From the NCBI GenBank assembly GCA_019426215.1, contig CM033391.1, positions 10,838,708 to 10,902,707 on the forward strand: 64,000 nucleotides of DNA, read 5' to 3'. Below the pieces are notes generated by a model that was given only the letters and a program-made list of their open reading frames with translations, was not told the DNA's origin and searched no databases. Both the position numbers and the translations under genes were made by a program. This document shows, piece after piece, positions 49,060 through 60,121 of this stretch. The DNA is from Buddleja alternifolia (Eukaryota; Streptophyta; Magnoliopsida; Lamiales; Scrophulariaceae). Within the stretch, counting starts at the first letter, position 1. Every line of letters starts with the position of its first letter.

Positions 49060-50398
49060 ATGCCTCCAAAAAAGTACTTAGTTCCAGAGGGACGCTATAT
49101 GCGCCGCCTAGACCTGGAAGAGGAAGATCTGGAAGGTTGGGTCCCCCAACCTAAATTCCACAAAGAACAACCGCAAGAGGAAAAGTCACATCTCCAGATG
49201 CAACACTCACTTAATGACATACCTGGGAAGGATGATCTGCATAAACGACAAGCACGAGTCCATACAAAACATGACAAAGATCTCGAGGATGATGCTAGTA
49301 GCTACGTCTCGGCCCGATCTGGGTAGGTAGATCATGGCATGAAAGAAAAATCAAAAGCGCGACTGGAGCAAATGGAGGAAATAGCAAGACGAATGGAAGA
49401 CCAAGAGCGTAAGGCGATAGGAGGCCTGACCTCAGCAGGTCGAGGCATTCCATTTACAGATTTCATTGCAAAGGAGGAACTACCAAGGGACTTCAGGGTC
49501 CAGTCCATTGCGCTTTACGATGGAACTACGGATCCAGAGGACCACTTGTATACCTTTCGTAATTATGCTTTGCTACATAGGTTACTCCGATGCTATCAAA
49601 TGCAGGGTGTTCTTGTGTATCTTAGCCAAGTCTGCACAACAGTGGTTCAACCAACTCCCGGAGAGATCCATTGGATCTTTTTCGGAGTTCAGCTCAAAAT
49701 TCTTACACCAATTCACCAGTAGCAAGCAGCATGAGAAGACTCTCTTAAGTCTATTCAGCATCAAGCAAAGGGAAGATGAAACCTTATGTGCATATGTCAA
49801 ACATTTCAACGCCGCAGCACTAGAGACACCGGCCGCGATATCAGACCTGAAGGCAAGCGCTTTCACAACAGGGTTAAAGGAGGGAGACCTCTTCAAGCCG
49901 TTAACCAAGAGGCCTGCCCTGAGTTTCGACGAGCTGCTCACCACAGCTGAAAAATATGTCAACTTAAAGGACGCACACATGATGAGAAGGGCCGAGCAAA
50001 AGAAAGAAAAGCAAGAGGAGGACAACAAGCATAAACCGCGAAAAGAAGAGAGAGGTAGTTGGGCTCCCAGCTCAACACATGTGATACCACCACATCCAGG
50101 TACACCCAGATCCCGACGCATACCTATGAGGGGAAACTGGAGTGACCATTTGATGGTTATGGAGGTCAAAAATCTGATCCCATGGCCCGAAGGTGCAGAT
50201 CAAGAGCCCAAGAATCCTCCGAGTGCACTCTTTTGCAGATACTATCGTGAGTATGAACATGATACGAATGAGTGCCCACAATTGATCGATGAAATTCAGT
50301 GTCTAGCCAAAATGGGTTACTTGAAGGAATATGTCATAGACACTCACAATGCAAGCAATTCAGCCCCAGCCCGAGGGGGTCATACCTGGAGGGGTTGA
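49060..50398 (+). pseudogene. Gypsy gag (retrotransposon Gag domain), broken
   Basis: The ATG at 49,060 starts an acidic/basic N-terminus; a TAG at 49,324 interrupts it and the same frame continues (TDFIAKEELPRDFRVQSI). Near 49,590 the reading shifts frame into the Gag core (QWFNQLPERSIGSFSEFSSK; FNAAALETPAAISD). It ends with the Tat-type knuckle-like motif CRYYREYEHDTNECPQL near 50,235. The closing TGA at 50,396 looks like a mutated CGA. Intact Gags of this family form virus-like particles in the cytoplasm. Confidence 0.87.
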
Positions 50399-50701
50399 GG
50401 TAGAGAATGGCGAGGCGGAAGAACCGTATCTGGAGGTAGAGAGAACTTCCCTGAGCAAATTAATACAGCACCAACTCCAGGGGCAGCACTTATGGAAGCC
50501 AACAATAACAATCGAGCAACTATTCACATTATTTCAAGAGGCTTGGCTGCCGATGAAACGAAGCGAAGCATAAGGAGACAAACGAGGAACGTAGAGACTC
50601 ATCCCGCGTTCTTTATGAACGTCAGCCAGACCCGACCTAGGCGAGAAATATAATTCAGACCTGAAGATGCCCAAGCTATACAAACACCTCATTGTGACGC
50701 A
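50399..50701 (+). other. Gag-protease linker of the gypsy element
   Basis: Coding-derived sequence with frame changes and an in-frame TAA at 50,651. It leads into the protease (FRPEDAQ; HCDALVITAVIE). Confidence 0.6.
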
Positions 50702-51334
50702 TTGGTAATAACTGCTGTTATAGAAAACTATGATGTACAAAGGATCTTCGTGGATACCGACAGCTCGGTAGATATTTTATTCTACCAAGCATTCGAACAA
50801 ATGAATCTAGGAGTAGGCAAGCTGGAGGCCGTGCGTACTGTGTTGTTTGGTTTTTCAGGGAAAGCGATGCAACCCATGGGTATTATTTCATTACCCCTCT
50901 CCTTAGGGGAAGGTCCTGAAAAAGTAACGAAGCTAACTAGATTTTTGGTCGTGGATACCCCCTCGGCCTATAATGTGATACTGGGCAGACCTGCACTGGT
51001 CCTGTTCGAAGCAGTGGTTTCAATACCACATATGAAGATCAAGTTCCCAACGATCAACGGAGTAGGAGAAGTATCTGGTAATCAACATCAATTTAAGAAG
51101 TGTTACCTAGCCTCCATTAAGCAAGGAGAGAAGCCAAATGAAGACAAAAAATGCAAACCTGAATCGATGAAGGTAGAGGACAAAGAAATCGCTAAGAAGA
51201 TGGTGTCGTCACATGTAGAGCCAGTAGGAAAACTTATGAGTGTAGAACTCCTACCTGGAGAGAAAGAAAAGACGGTCAAAATAGGATCGCATTTGAGCCC
51301 CGACCTGAAGGATGAACTAATAGCCATGTTGTGA
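50702..51334 (+). pseudogene. Gypsy aspartic protease region
   Basis: 210 open codons with the Tat-type protease signature RIFVDTDSSVDILF near 50,745. The catalytic motif is D-T-D instead of D-T/S-G: the Gly after the active-site residues is replaced by Asp (GAC for GGC), which should damage activity. The region VVDTPSAYNVILGRP near 50,955 is the conserved C-terminal protease motif. The frame ends at TGA 51,332, before reverse transcriptase. Confidence 0.83.
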
Positions 51335-52303
51335 AAGCATTCGGATGTCTTCTCCTGGTCAGCTAATGACCTGGTGGGAATTGCCCCAACAGTCATACAA
51401 CATCACCTGAACGTAGACAACATCACCTGAACGTAGACCCTAGTGCAAAGCCAATCATCTAAAAGAAAAGGCATTTTGGACCAGAAAAGGACTCCATTAT
51501 CAAAGCAGAGATTGATAAGTTACTCAAAGCCAAGCACATTGTAAAAAGACAGTTCCCCGAATGGATATCCAACGTAGTCCTGGTACCTAAAGGCGGATCA
51601 AAATGGAGAATGTGTATCAACTTTCGCGACCTAAACAATGCCTGTCCTAAGGATCATTATCCCTTACCAAGGATAGACCAGTTGGTGGATGCTACAGGTG
51701 GATACGAGTTATTAAGCACTATGGATGCACAAAGTGGGTATCACCAAATACCTTTAGCTGAGGAAGACCAAAGGAAAGTCAGCTTCATCACCTCCTTTGG
51801 CACCTTTTGTTGCATAGTCATGCCCGTCGGTCTAAAAAATGCCGGAGCTACATACCAAAGGCTTGTGGACATGATGTTTCGGGAACAAATGGGAAAGAAC
51901 ATCGACGTATATGTAGATGACATGGTGGTCAAGAGTCACATTGCCAGCACTCATGTGCAAGACCTGGAAAAAACCTTTGAAACACCCTAGAGATATAGGA
52001 TGAAGCTGAACCCAGCCAAGTGTGCATTTGGAATCAAGGGGGGGGGGGGAGTTCCTAGGGTACATGGTCACGGAAAAAGGCATAGAGGCTAATCCTGCAA
52101 AGATCAAGGCTATCCAAGACATGGTGGCACCTAGAAATGTGAATGAAGTACAAAGGTTGAACGGGAGAATCAGAGCTCTATGCAATTTCATATCCAAATC
52201 AACAGAAAAGAGTTTACCATTTTTCAAAATATTACGCAAGATGGACCATTTCAATTGGCCTCATAATGTCAGCAAGCTTTTGAGGACCTCAAGGCGTACC
52301 TGA
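51335..52303 (+). pseudogene. Gypsy reverse transcriptase region, broken
   Basis: The N-terminal part is disrupted by an exact 20-bp tandem duplication (51,397-51,436) that shifts the frame. The core from 51,604 reads WRMCINFRDLNNACPKDHYP and STMDAQSGYHQIPL, with VYVDDMVVKS near 51,907, so the catalytic Asp pair is preserved. TAG at 51,988 and a poly-G run near 52,040 break the thumb region ([16 protein letters not shown]). Confidence 0.88.
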
Positions 52304-52308
52304 GCCAG

Positions 52309-53007
52309 ATGCCACTCCTTACTAAACCTGTGCAGGGTAAGCCATTGGTGATCTACCTAGCTGTGGCGGACCGAGCTGTCAGCACAGTCCTAATCTGGGA
52401 GGAAGACAAAATAGAGAAACCCATGTACTACGTCAGCAAAGTACTTTCAGATGTCAAGTCTCGATATCCGAACATCGAAAAGATGGCATTGGCATTAGTC
52501 ATTACAACAAGAAGACTAAAACCCTATTTTTTGACATACAAAATCATTGTAAAGACTAGTCAACCACTTAAGGCTGTGCTAGGAAAGGCTGAGACATCAG
52601 GACGACTTGTTAAATGGGCTATGGAGTTGGAGGAATTTGAGATAGAATACACGTCCCGAGCTGCAGTCAAAGCGCACGTCCTAGCTGACTTTGTCACCAA
52701 AATGACCCGACCTAAGCAGGAGGGAAAGGAAGAAGAAAAGGTTTGGCTCTTACATGTAGACGGATCAGCCACCCAAAATGAAAGTGGCGTAGGTGTGGTA
52801 CTCACTACGCTCGAAGGAGATCAACTGGAGTATGCAATCAAATTTTTATTTAAAGCAAGCAACAACGAAGCGGAATATGAAGCATTCATCATGGGACTCA
52901 AAATGGCAATCAAAGGAGGAGCTAAAGATTTGATAGTATACTCAGACTCACAACTCGTTACCAATAAATTGATGGGACCTACGAAGCTAAGGAGGAGAGG
53001 ATGGTAA
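52309..53007 (+). pseudogene. Gypsy RNase H plus second (archaeal-type) RNase H
   Basis: The first half is the usual gypsy RNase H-like connection (MPLLTKPVQGKPLVIYLAVA; YYVSKVLSDVKSRYPNIEK). The second half is a separate RNase H starting at LLHVDGSATQNESGVGVVL near 52,748, with NNEAEYEAFIMGL and IVYSDSQLVTNKL, that is, the D, E and D positions of the archaeal-type RNase H. A duplicated RNase H is diagnostic for the plant Tat lineage. The frame ends at TAA 53,005, where the integrase frame overlaps it. Confidence 0.88.
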
Positions 53008-54565
53008 AATACTTGAAAACCATAGAGTCACTATGGGAAAACTTCCACAAACTGGAGATACATCAAATACCCCGAGCTAAAAATACCAAGGCTGATTATC
53101 TGTCTAAGCTGGGCAGTTCAGTCACTGACTGTCAAACCCAGAACATTACCATACAAGCACTCACTAAGCCTAGCATCGAACAAGTGATTCTACACATAGA
53201 AGAAGGTGAAGATTGGAGGACGGAGATAATCCAATATCTTACGAAAGGGGTACTACCTGAAGGAAGAAAGGAAAGACAACGATTGGAGACCAAGGCTGCT
53301 AGGTTCGTCTTGATCGATGACGTGCTATACAAAAATTCATTCGTACAACCCCACCTGAGATGTGTTTCGATAAAGGAAGGAGACTACATACTAAGAGAAA
53401 TCTACGAGGGAGATTGCGGAAGCCACATACGTGGGGGAGCCCTAGCTGGAAAGACTTTGAGGTCTGGCTATTTTTGGCTAACCTTAAAGGAAGATGTGGC
53501 TAACCTAGTGAAGAAATGTGAACAATGCCAAAAACATGCTGGTCTCATCCATCAACCTGCGGAAGCAATGGGCTCTATGAGTGTTCCTTGTCCCTTCGCT
53601 AGATGGGGGATGGACATTGCAAGCCCATTTCCCATAGCAAAAGGCCTGAAGAAATTCCTACTGGTGCTAGTAAACTACTTCAACAAATGCGTAGAAGCTA
53701 AAGCCTTGGCCCGGATCACAGAGGCGGAGGTCATTCGTTTCCTATGGAAGAACATCATCTGCAGATTCGGCATACCCAGGGAAATCGTGGCTGACAACGG
53801 CAGGCAATTCTGCGGGGCCAGGCTGAGGAAGTGGTGTGAAGAGTTAGGGATCCAGCAACGCTTCAGCACTGTAGCTCATCCTCAAACCAATGGCCAGGTA
53901 GAGGTTACTAATAGAATAATAGTCTAAGGTTTAAAGACCAGGTATGTCTACTACTTAGCTTTTAAAAATTCATATGCCCCTTTTTCTTTCACAAGTCAAC
54001 TCGTTTATTTTATCCATATTCCATTTCTAATAAGTTTATATAAATACCCTAACCTTGGTCATAAAGACTGGAGGGAGCGGGTGGGAATTGGGTCGAAGAA
54101 TTGCAACCAGTGTTGTGGTCATATCGGACTACTCCTAAGTCCACCACGGGAGAAAGTCCATTCCATTTGGTGTATGGGGCTGAGGCCGTCATACTTGCAG
54201 AGGTCAGGGTACAATCCCATCGAGTCAGATACTTTGAGCCAGAGCAGAATGAAGGAAGACTAAGGGAAGAGTTGGAGCTAGTAGACAAAGTCAGAGACAA
54301 GGCATACTTAAGGATTGAACAATACAAGTAGAGGATCATGAGAGCCCAAGGAACAAAAGTAAAGGTCAGATCTATCCAGGTAGGAGATCTGGTATTGAAG
54401 AGAGTAGATGCGGTGCAGACTGTGAAGATGTTGGACCCTAACTGGGAAGGCCCGTACAAAGTTACCAAAGTACTAGCTGGAGGAGCCTATGAGCTGGAAG
54501 ATGGGGACGGCAAGCCGCTCCCTCGCCCATGGAACATGCAAAACCTGAATTTTTTTTACGTGTGA
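53001..54565 (+). pseudogene. Gypsy integrase, with an intron-like interruption
   Basis: The zinc-binding HHCC region is seen as HIRGGALAGKTLRSGYFW and CEQCQKHA. The catalytic core has WGMDIASPF, IVADNGRQF and NGQVEVTNR, giving the D, D and E positions. TAA at 53,925 replaces a likely Gln codon (CAA). Coding sequence continues to 53,941, is interrupted by 125 bp, and continues from 54,067 in the frame that fits only if those 125 bp are removed. TAG at 54,329 replaces another likely Gln codon (CAG). The C-terminal motif NWEGPYKVTKVL precedes the final stop at 54,563-54,565. Confidence 0.88.
53942..54066 (+). other. Intron-like segment (125 nt) within integrase
   Basis: It begins GTATGT after CCAG and ends CATAAAG before ACTGG; a branch-point-like CTAAC lies 17 bases upstream of the AG. 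It is clearly AT-richer than its coding neighbours and contains stops in all three frames. Its length is not a multiple of three, yet exact removal restores the integrase frame and the conserved residues of the family. Confidence 0.65.
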
Positions 54566-55165
54566 TCATAAAGATTGCTCCCTCTTTTATCCTATTTTCT
54601 CATCTTATGTTTTGTTTTTACCATTCGAAAGACTCACGCTTTGTTAATAATCTTCTTTGGAAGTTATGATTGTTATGTTTTCCAGGTACGACCTAGAGAT
54701 TGTAAAGCCTTCTTTGCAGGGCCACATGCAAAGCTCCAATAATTTAGTAAGATTTTATTTTGCCAAAACTTTGAATTTGAGTTATGTATATAATTATGTA
54801 AAATATGCTTGATATTTTGTGAAGCAAAGGGGGGCTGGCAAAGTGGTGGTAGTCGGAGGTTAGGACTGTACCATCTGGGTGGAGACCCAGTTCTGTCTAG
54901 GTATGGATCATTCGCCTACAGATCAGACGGTCTCCAGGCCAGGGAGAAATAAGGAGGGGTAGGCCCTCGGGAACACTTATAGGCCTACCCTTAGGAAGAC
55001 CGGGGTTTGGAGCGATAAGGAGGAACGGGCAGCCATAAGGATGGAGGTGAAACAAGGAGCGAAATTCGGAGAATGTGGGACATAAGGAAGGATGCCAACG
55101 GTATGGGCTGGCCACCCTAGCCCGTCTAGGAAAATTTTGGTACGGAGGGAGAACAAGGGTGTCAC
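54566..55165 (+). other. 3' region of the gypsy element, first part
   Basis: Non-coding sequence after integrase. The part from about 54,820 is GC-richer with several GG-rich words. No reading frame with a recognisable domain was found. Confidence 0.6.
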
Positions 55166-56814
55166 ACACCCCGACCCGACCCGTACATGTAACTCAGATA
55201 AGCCACACGGTTAGGCCAAGGGGGCGATGACCTATTTTCTACCTTTGAAATGTTATGGTTTTAAAAAAAAATAGAATATATCCCTTTTAAAATAAAAGTA
55301 AATCATTTTTTTATATACATCAAAACCCAGCACCTTCATTCCTGTATTAACATACTTACGTTTACAAAACCATAACAGAGCTGCTATACAAATCAACATC
55401 AGAGTACAAAAGTGCTCGAAGCATGACATATGAAGACCGCTCTGGAGACTTGGGCAACCTTCACATATTAACATAATCATCACCTGCATCATAAGAACCT
55501 AATGAGCTAATGGCTCAGTAAGAAGAAGCTCATATTTTTAAAAGCAACATTTCACATATCACATACGACAGTCAATAATGCATAGTTCAGTTAAAACTTT
55601 TCTTTTTCCTTTTTATCCTTTCCTTTTGGGGTACCCTCGAAGTGTGGTATTCGACTGATAGTGATAGGCGTCCATTTTCGGAACCTGTTCATAACAATTG
55701 GCCAAGGGGTTCTCATAACCGACCTTTCGGCCCTATGATATTAAACGCTAACTCTCTTATACATCGTAGCTTTATCTATCTTGGCTTTTACGCCTCAAGG
55801 TATTCACCACCAGTACATCGTAGCTTTATCTATCTTGATTTTTACACCTCAAGGTATTCACCACCAGTCTTTTGGGTCCGCCGGTCCCACCCGCGTCCCA
55901 TGCCTACCCGACCATCAATCAAATACCATACCTCCCTTTTTCAAATCATTTTCTTTACATGTGCATCATAATCATATATACACAATAAACAAGAAATAAA
56001 CATTCATTCCCAAGTAATCATCTTAAAACATCATAAACATATATACCTCAACACTTTACACAATAGGCAAGTAATAACATTCATTTCCAAACAATTATCT
56101 TAAAACATCATAAACATGTATAATATGGTCCTTATGAAGTAGAAAACGAACTTCAACTTACCTTAAGTCCTTTGCAATGAACTAGAAAAGGTGACGCTAC
56201 CGAAGCTAGATAATGATACTTTTTCCTAATTTTAGGTGTACAATAACCTGTAGAAAGGGTATATACCATACCTAAATACAATCCTCTATAATTATTCCAA
56301 ATTCACCAATTAAATTGAAGAAACAATCGGTAAAAGACTTACGTGTAACAGGCACGTCGATTTGCCTAGCTCCCTTTACCTATTACTCTTCCTTTCCTAT
56401 TTTTCCTTGAATTTTTCCTCTCTTTTCTTTCTTTTCTTTCTTCTCTGTTTTTCTTTCTTTTCTTACGTTTGTTTTTGCTTTCCATTTTCGTCCAGAGTCT
56501 TTTTAAAGACTTCAAAGTCGGTTTAGCAAACTTTATTGTGAAGTTTGTTGAAAATATTATTATTTTATTCAATGAATTATTTGCAGCTGCTAGCTTAATA
56601 CGTGTTATACGTTTGTGCCTTATATTTTCTATGTGTCACATATGTACATTCATCGTGACATATAAATGACATGTAAGAAGCACGTAGGGCATGACATATA
56701 TTGACCCGGTGACTAGTGGGAAGCTTTCATGTACCAAATTCAATCAAAACTCTAAAGTTAAGTGTGCTCAGACGGGAGCAATTTTGAGATGGGTGACCAC
56801 CTGGGAAGCACGTC
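55166..56814. mobile_element. Possible TRIM or LTR insert carrying 5S-rRNA-like sequence
   Basis: It starts near TGTCACACACCCCGACCCGACC, a start seen in plant terminal-repeat elements, and ends near the 5S-like segment and CACGTCA. Inside is a 60-bp direct repeat (CATCGTAGCTTTATCTATCTTG, then CTCAAGGTATTCACCACCAG; near 55,762 and 55,817). I could not find a matching target duplication, so boundaries and class are uncertain. Base composition differs from the neighbouring gypsy DNA. Confidence 0.4.
56741..56814 (+). repeat. 5S rRNA-derived segment
   Basis: About 74 bp follow the 3' two thirds of plant 5S rRNA: AAGTTAAGTGTGCTC corresponds to the A-box part and GATGGGTGACCACCTGGGAAG to the C-box part of the pol III internal promoter. 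The first third of 5S and the RNA 3' end are missing or diverged, so it is not a functional 5S gene. Cassandra-type TRIM elements and some SINEs carry such sequence. Confidence 0.8.
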
Positions 56815-57066
56815 AATTATCATTTTTTTTTATTAACTAACGATAAATGCTAGACGTCGTGCCTGCTTAGACGTCATGCCTGCTTAACTCATGATAAACG
56901 GTAGCAAAAATGTACCTTAACTGTAGTTATCATATAATTAGAAAGTAATCATGTTTGTGCACTCATGCCATTTAGTCAATAATAAATGCTAACTATATGC
57001 CATGCTTATTGTTGGCTGTGTGAGAGATGATTGGGCATTAGAAAATGGATGCAAGGCAGGCGGTAA
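56815..57066. other. Non-coding spacer with a short tandem repeat
   Basis: It contains a doubled word TAGACGTCGTGCCTGCT / TAGACGTCATGCCTGCT (about 56,852-56,885). Otherwise I see nothing recognisable. Confidence 0.6.
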
Positions 57067-57364
57067 ATGCAAGTCTCCACGATTGCATAGTTGCGGTGCA
57101 AGTCTCCACAATTGTACACGCCTAATGACGAGTGTTTGATCCCGTGTGCAAGTCTCCACGATTGCACAGAGGTGGTACAAGTCCCCACGATTGTACGCAC
57201 CTGGAGAAAGGTGTTTTATCCTGAGGCAAGTCCCCACGATTGCATAGAAAAGTGAGTGCAAGTCCCCATGATTGCACAACGACAATACAAGCCCCCATGA
57301 TTGTATGTGTCAATCAAGTTACTAAGAATTGACGGATGTGAAAGCACAAGTCCCCACGATTGCA
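57067..57364 (+). repeat. Array of eight short hairpin repeats with co-varying arms
   Basis: Units at 57,067-57,088, 57,095-57,119, 57,146-57,167, 57,175-57,196, 57,225-57,245, 57,256-57,277, 57,285-57,306 and 57,344-57,364 share the core CAAGTCCCCACGATTG (C/T variants) flanked by complementary arms. Arms differ between units but stay complementary: ATGCAA with TTGCAT, GTGCAA with TTGCAC, GTACAA with TTGTAC, ATACAA with TTGTAT. Spacers are irregular. The array lies in the 3' region of the Tat-type element, a region known for hypervariable tandem repeats. Confidence 0.85.
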
Positions 57365-57741
57365 AAAATGTGGACTACCTGACCCAGCTGGAGCTATAGT
57401 CCGGCACAGGTCTGGTAGGTACCACCTTGAAACTGATAAATTTGTCTTTTGTTTTTTTGTGAGGAATGTTAAATAAAAAGTGCTACCCAATTTATCAAGG
57501 ACATGCTTGGCTTTATCAGAAAGGAAGGTATGGTCATTCATTATTTACTTATTAGTTTGTGCAAGATTCACCTTTTTGGTTTCTCTTATAAAAGAGACAG
57601 GGGCAACACATGTAGAAAACGCGTGCAATATTACCAGAATGCATGTTGTAAGCAAAGAGGTAAAAGTGCAAAATATTCATAAACCTACTAAACATTCATA
57701 GCCCAAACCCGGGCAGATACTGTAAAACTTTAAAACGACTA
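57365..57741. other. Spacer between hairpin array and antisense gene
   Basis: No supported gene. Short open frames on both strands have no domain. The 3' end of the antisense gene probably lies here or just to its right. Confidence 0.55.
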
Positions 57742-60121
57742 TCAGCAAAAACATAAAAAGTGTTTCAAATGCCAGGGCCACATACGTCGGTCAAATATCA
57801 AGACTGAGAGAGAATATAAATTTTCAAGATTGCTCGGGAGCATCAGCCAGAGCCAGAGTATCAACAACAGCACCACCTGAACCACCAGCGCCACCTGGAG
57901 CATCCGCCTCACCTGACTGTATAGCGGGTAACATTGCAACAACTTGATCTGCAGTAGGGCGAGGGGAGGGACCTCAAAGAGCTGGATTTGGAGCAGCCAT
58001 AGCCTCAAGAAGACCAACATCACAGTCCAAGAAGTCATCAGAGACACCTGCTGAAGGAAAGCCTTTAGCCTTGAACTGTGTAGCACACCCTTCGAAACTC
58101 CTGATGAAGAACCCAAGATTTTGTCATCAGTAAGGCGCTCGAACTCTTTAGAAGCAAGAAAGTCAACTTTGAACTTGGCAATCAAGGCCTGGCCCTCTTC
58201 AGATGAAGGCAATTCGTCGATCCAAGTCTCATGTGCCTTAATTAAGGTACTCTTCAAGGCAGTAGCATGGGCAGCCTCGATGTCTGAAAGGCTTGCCTCC
58301 AGGTCCACCTTCTCCGCAAGAAGCCTGTGGAAGTCCTTTTGAAGAACCTTCAGCTCCTTGTCTTTGCTAACATTGTAGTCTTGGGCCTTTCGGAGCTGCT
58401 CATGAGCTCGGGACAACTTTTTCTGCAATTCTTCCACCTCTGTGCCTTTGTAAGCATCCTGCACAACCTGGCCAGCTAACAGCATACACTACAACACATT
58501 TGCGCATAGCAAGTTACAACTGGCATAAAGTACAAATATATAATCAACATACATACACAAGAAGCTACATTACCTTAGGAAATATGAGTGCCGCAGCTTC
58601 AGCCCTCTTTCGAGGGGACATACCTTTCAGGTGATGACGATCAGTAGAGTTGGGCAACCTTTGGAAGAAGTCCAACATGACCGAGAGCTCGTTGCTCGAC
58701 AAGGCAGAAGCTGGAGGGTCAGAGGCTCTGGACTTTATGCGAGAAGCAGGCGGATCTAAAGTCCTGAGGAGCAGGTCGGGGATCATCTCATGGATGGCTA
58801 TGCCTAAGCTACTGTATTTAGGAGGACGCACGCTAAAGGGAGTCTCGGAGGTCATGGGTCTTTTTTCGAAGGCCCTCTCCTGGTTGGTCCGCGATCTGGA
58901 GGAATCACCCTGACCTGGGGGGGGGAAGTCAAAATGGCAGAAGGGGCATCCTGTGGCGTCACCGGTGGAGGTGGAGGAGGCAGAGCTGGTTCTTCTAAGG
59001 GGGGACGCTGCTTTCTGCAGTTAACAAACTCTGGGCGCGAGCTAAATCCATCAGTCTTTCTGCAAACACCAAGCAAGCAAGGATTAGCACGAGTTATGAA
59101 AAGCAAAACAGTTAACAAACACAGAGGGATAGTTAAAATCCAAGACTCAACCTACGGTGACACCCTTCAGGTCAGCCCCCACGGGGCTATAACCAATGTT
59201 GTACTGAAGTCGGCTATCAACAAGTTTACCCATATGCCGAGGAGAAAAATTCAAATATTCCACCACCCGACGATGGTATTCGGACAACTGTCGAGGGGTA
59301 GGATGGTGCTCATCCAACCGTTCCATAAAAGTACGACGAAAATTCCACACCACACCTGGCGGAGGGGCGATATAGAAAAAAATGTCTTTCCATCGCTTAT
59401 CCCCAGGATGGCCAACAAGGAAGATGGCAGGACCTCGGGAAGTCAGATAGAAAACCCCACTATCAGCAACACTAGTGCGAGGATGGAAGAGGGAATAAAA
59501 GAACTCGGCTGTGGGCTCAATCCCATAATAATGAAGGAGACCGGCAAACCTAGCCATCATCCGAATGGCATTAGGCGCGAACTGGTTTAGAGGGATACCA
59601 TACCTATTAGCTATGGATATGAAGAGAGGTGGGATGGGGAGCCTTAGACCTGCGCGAAAAAGAGCGACATGAAAGCAAGTGTGTTGAGGAGGAGGGCGGT
59701 GGGCCCGATCCTCAGGAGAAGGTATTATTATCGCGTAGTCGTCCGGTATGCCATACATACGACGAAAGTTATTTAATTTTTGAAGGGTAAAAGTGGAGGG
59801 AGTCTCTGCCCAAAACCTAGGGTTTGATTTTTCTTCTTCCCCTGAATCAGGGTCAAACTGGTGCACATCCTCACCCTTGGAGGAAGCCCCAGCTTGACCA
59901 GTCCTAACCCCAGCACTTGGAGACGAAGGGATAAGGGTGGTATTTCGGCCATCGGATTTTGTATCTGACGAAGAAAGGTTTACAAGTTCTTTTCCCCCCA
60001 AAACAAGAGTCCCACTGTACAAATTTCGCACATAAGAAGAAGTATCCCCCACAAAATCATGCTCTAACACATTGTGATGCTCTTCTTGGTTTTGAGAATC
60101 CAAGCTTAAGCTATTCGACAT
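57742..60121 (-). pseudogene. Antisense gene of the Tat element ('gypsy-type transposon' family protein)
   Basis: Coding sequence opposite to gag-pol. The ATG at 60,121 opens 324 codons down to 59,147: an acidic Ser-rich N-terminus, then a conserved-looking core with GLRLPIPPLFISIANRYGIP and FAPNAIRMMARFAGLL, resembling the plant 'putative gypsy type transposon' domain. Further pieces follow in other frames: a Pro-rich part (59,051-58,856, after an acceptor-like TTTGCAG), 58,855-58,565, and a coiled-coil stretch from about 58,470 (EELQKKLSRAHEQLRKAQ). This suggests a spliced gene, but I could not join all parts in one frame, so it is listed as degenerate. Antisense genes are known in Grande and related Tat elements; their function is unknown. 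Confidence 0.72.

Noticed and set aside
53936..54073. Integrase interruption as a small transposon with AAAGAC target repeats
   Set aside because: Removing the segment as a transposon plus one AAAGAC copy gives the wrong frame, while GT-AG removal restores it; kept as an alternative to be tested with RNA data.
56741..56814. Functional 5S rRNA gene
   Set aside because: The first third is missing, the rest is diverged and there is no tandem array or T-run terminator at the right place.
57067..57364. CRISPR-like array
   Set aside because: Spacer lengths are irregular, the repeat arms vary, and the context is a plant retroelement without cas genes.
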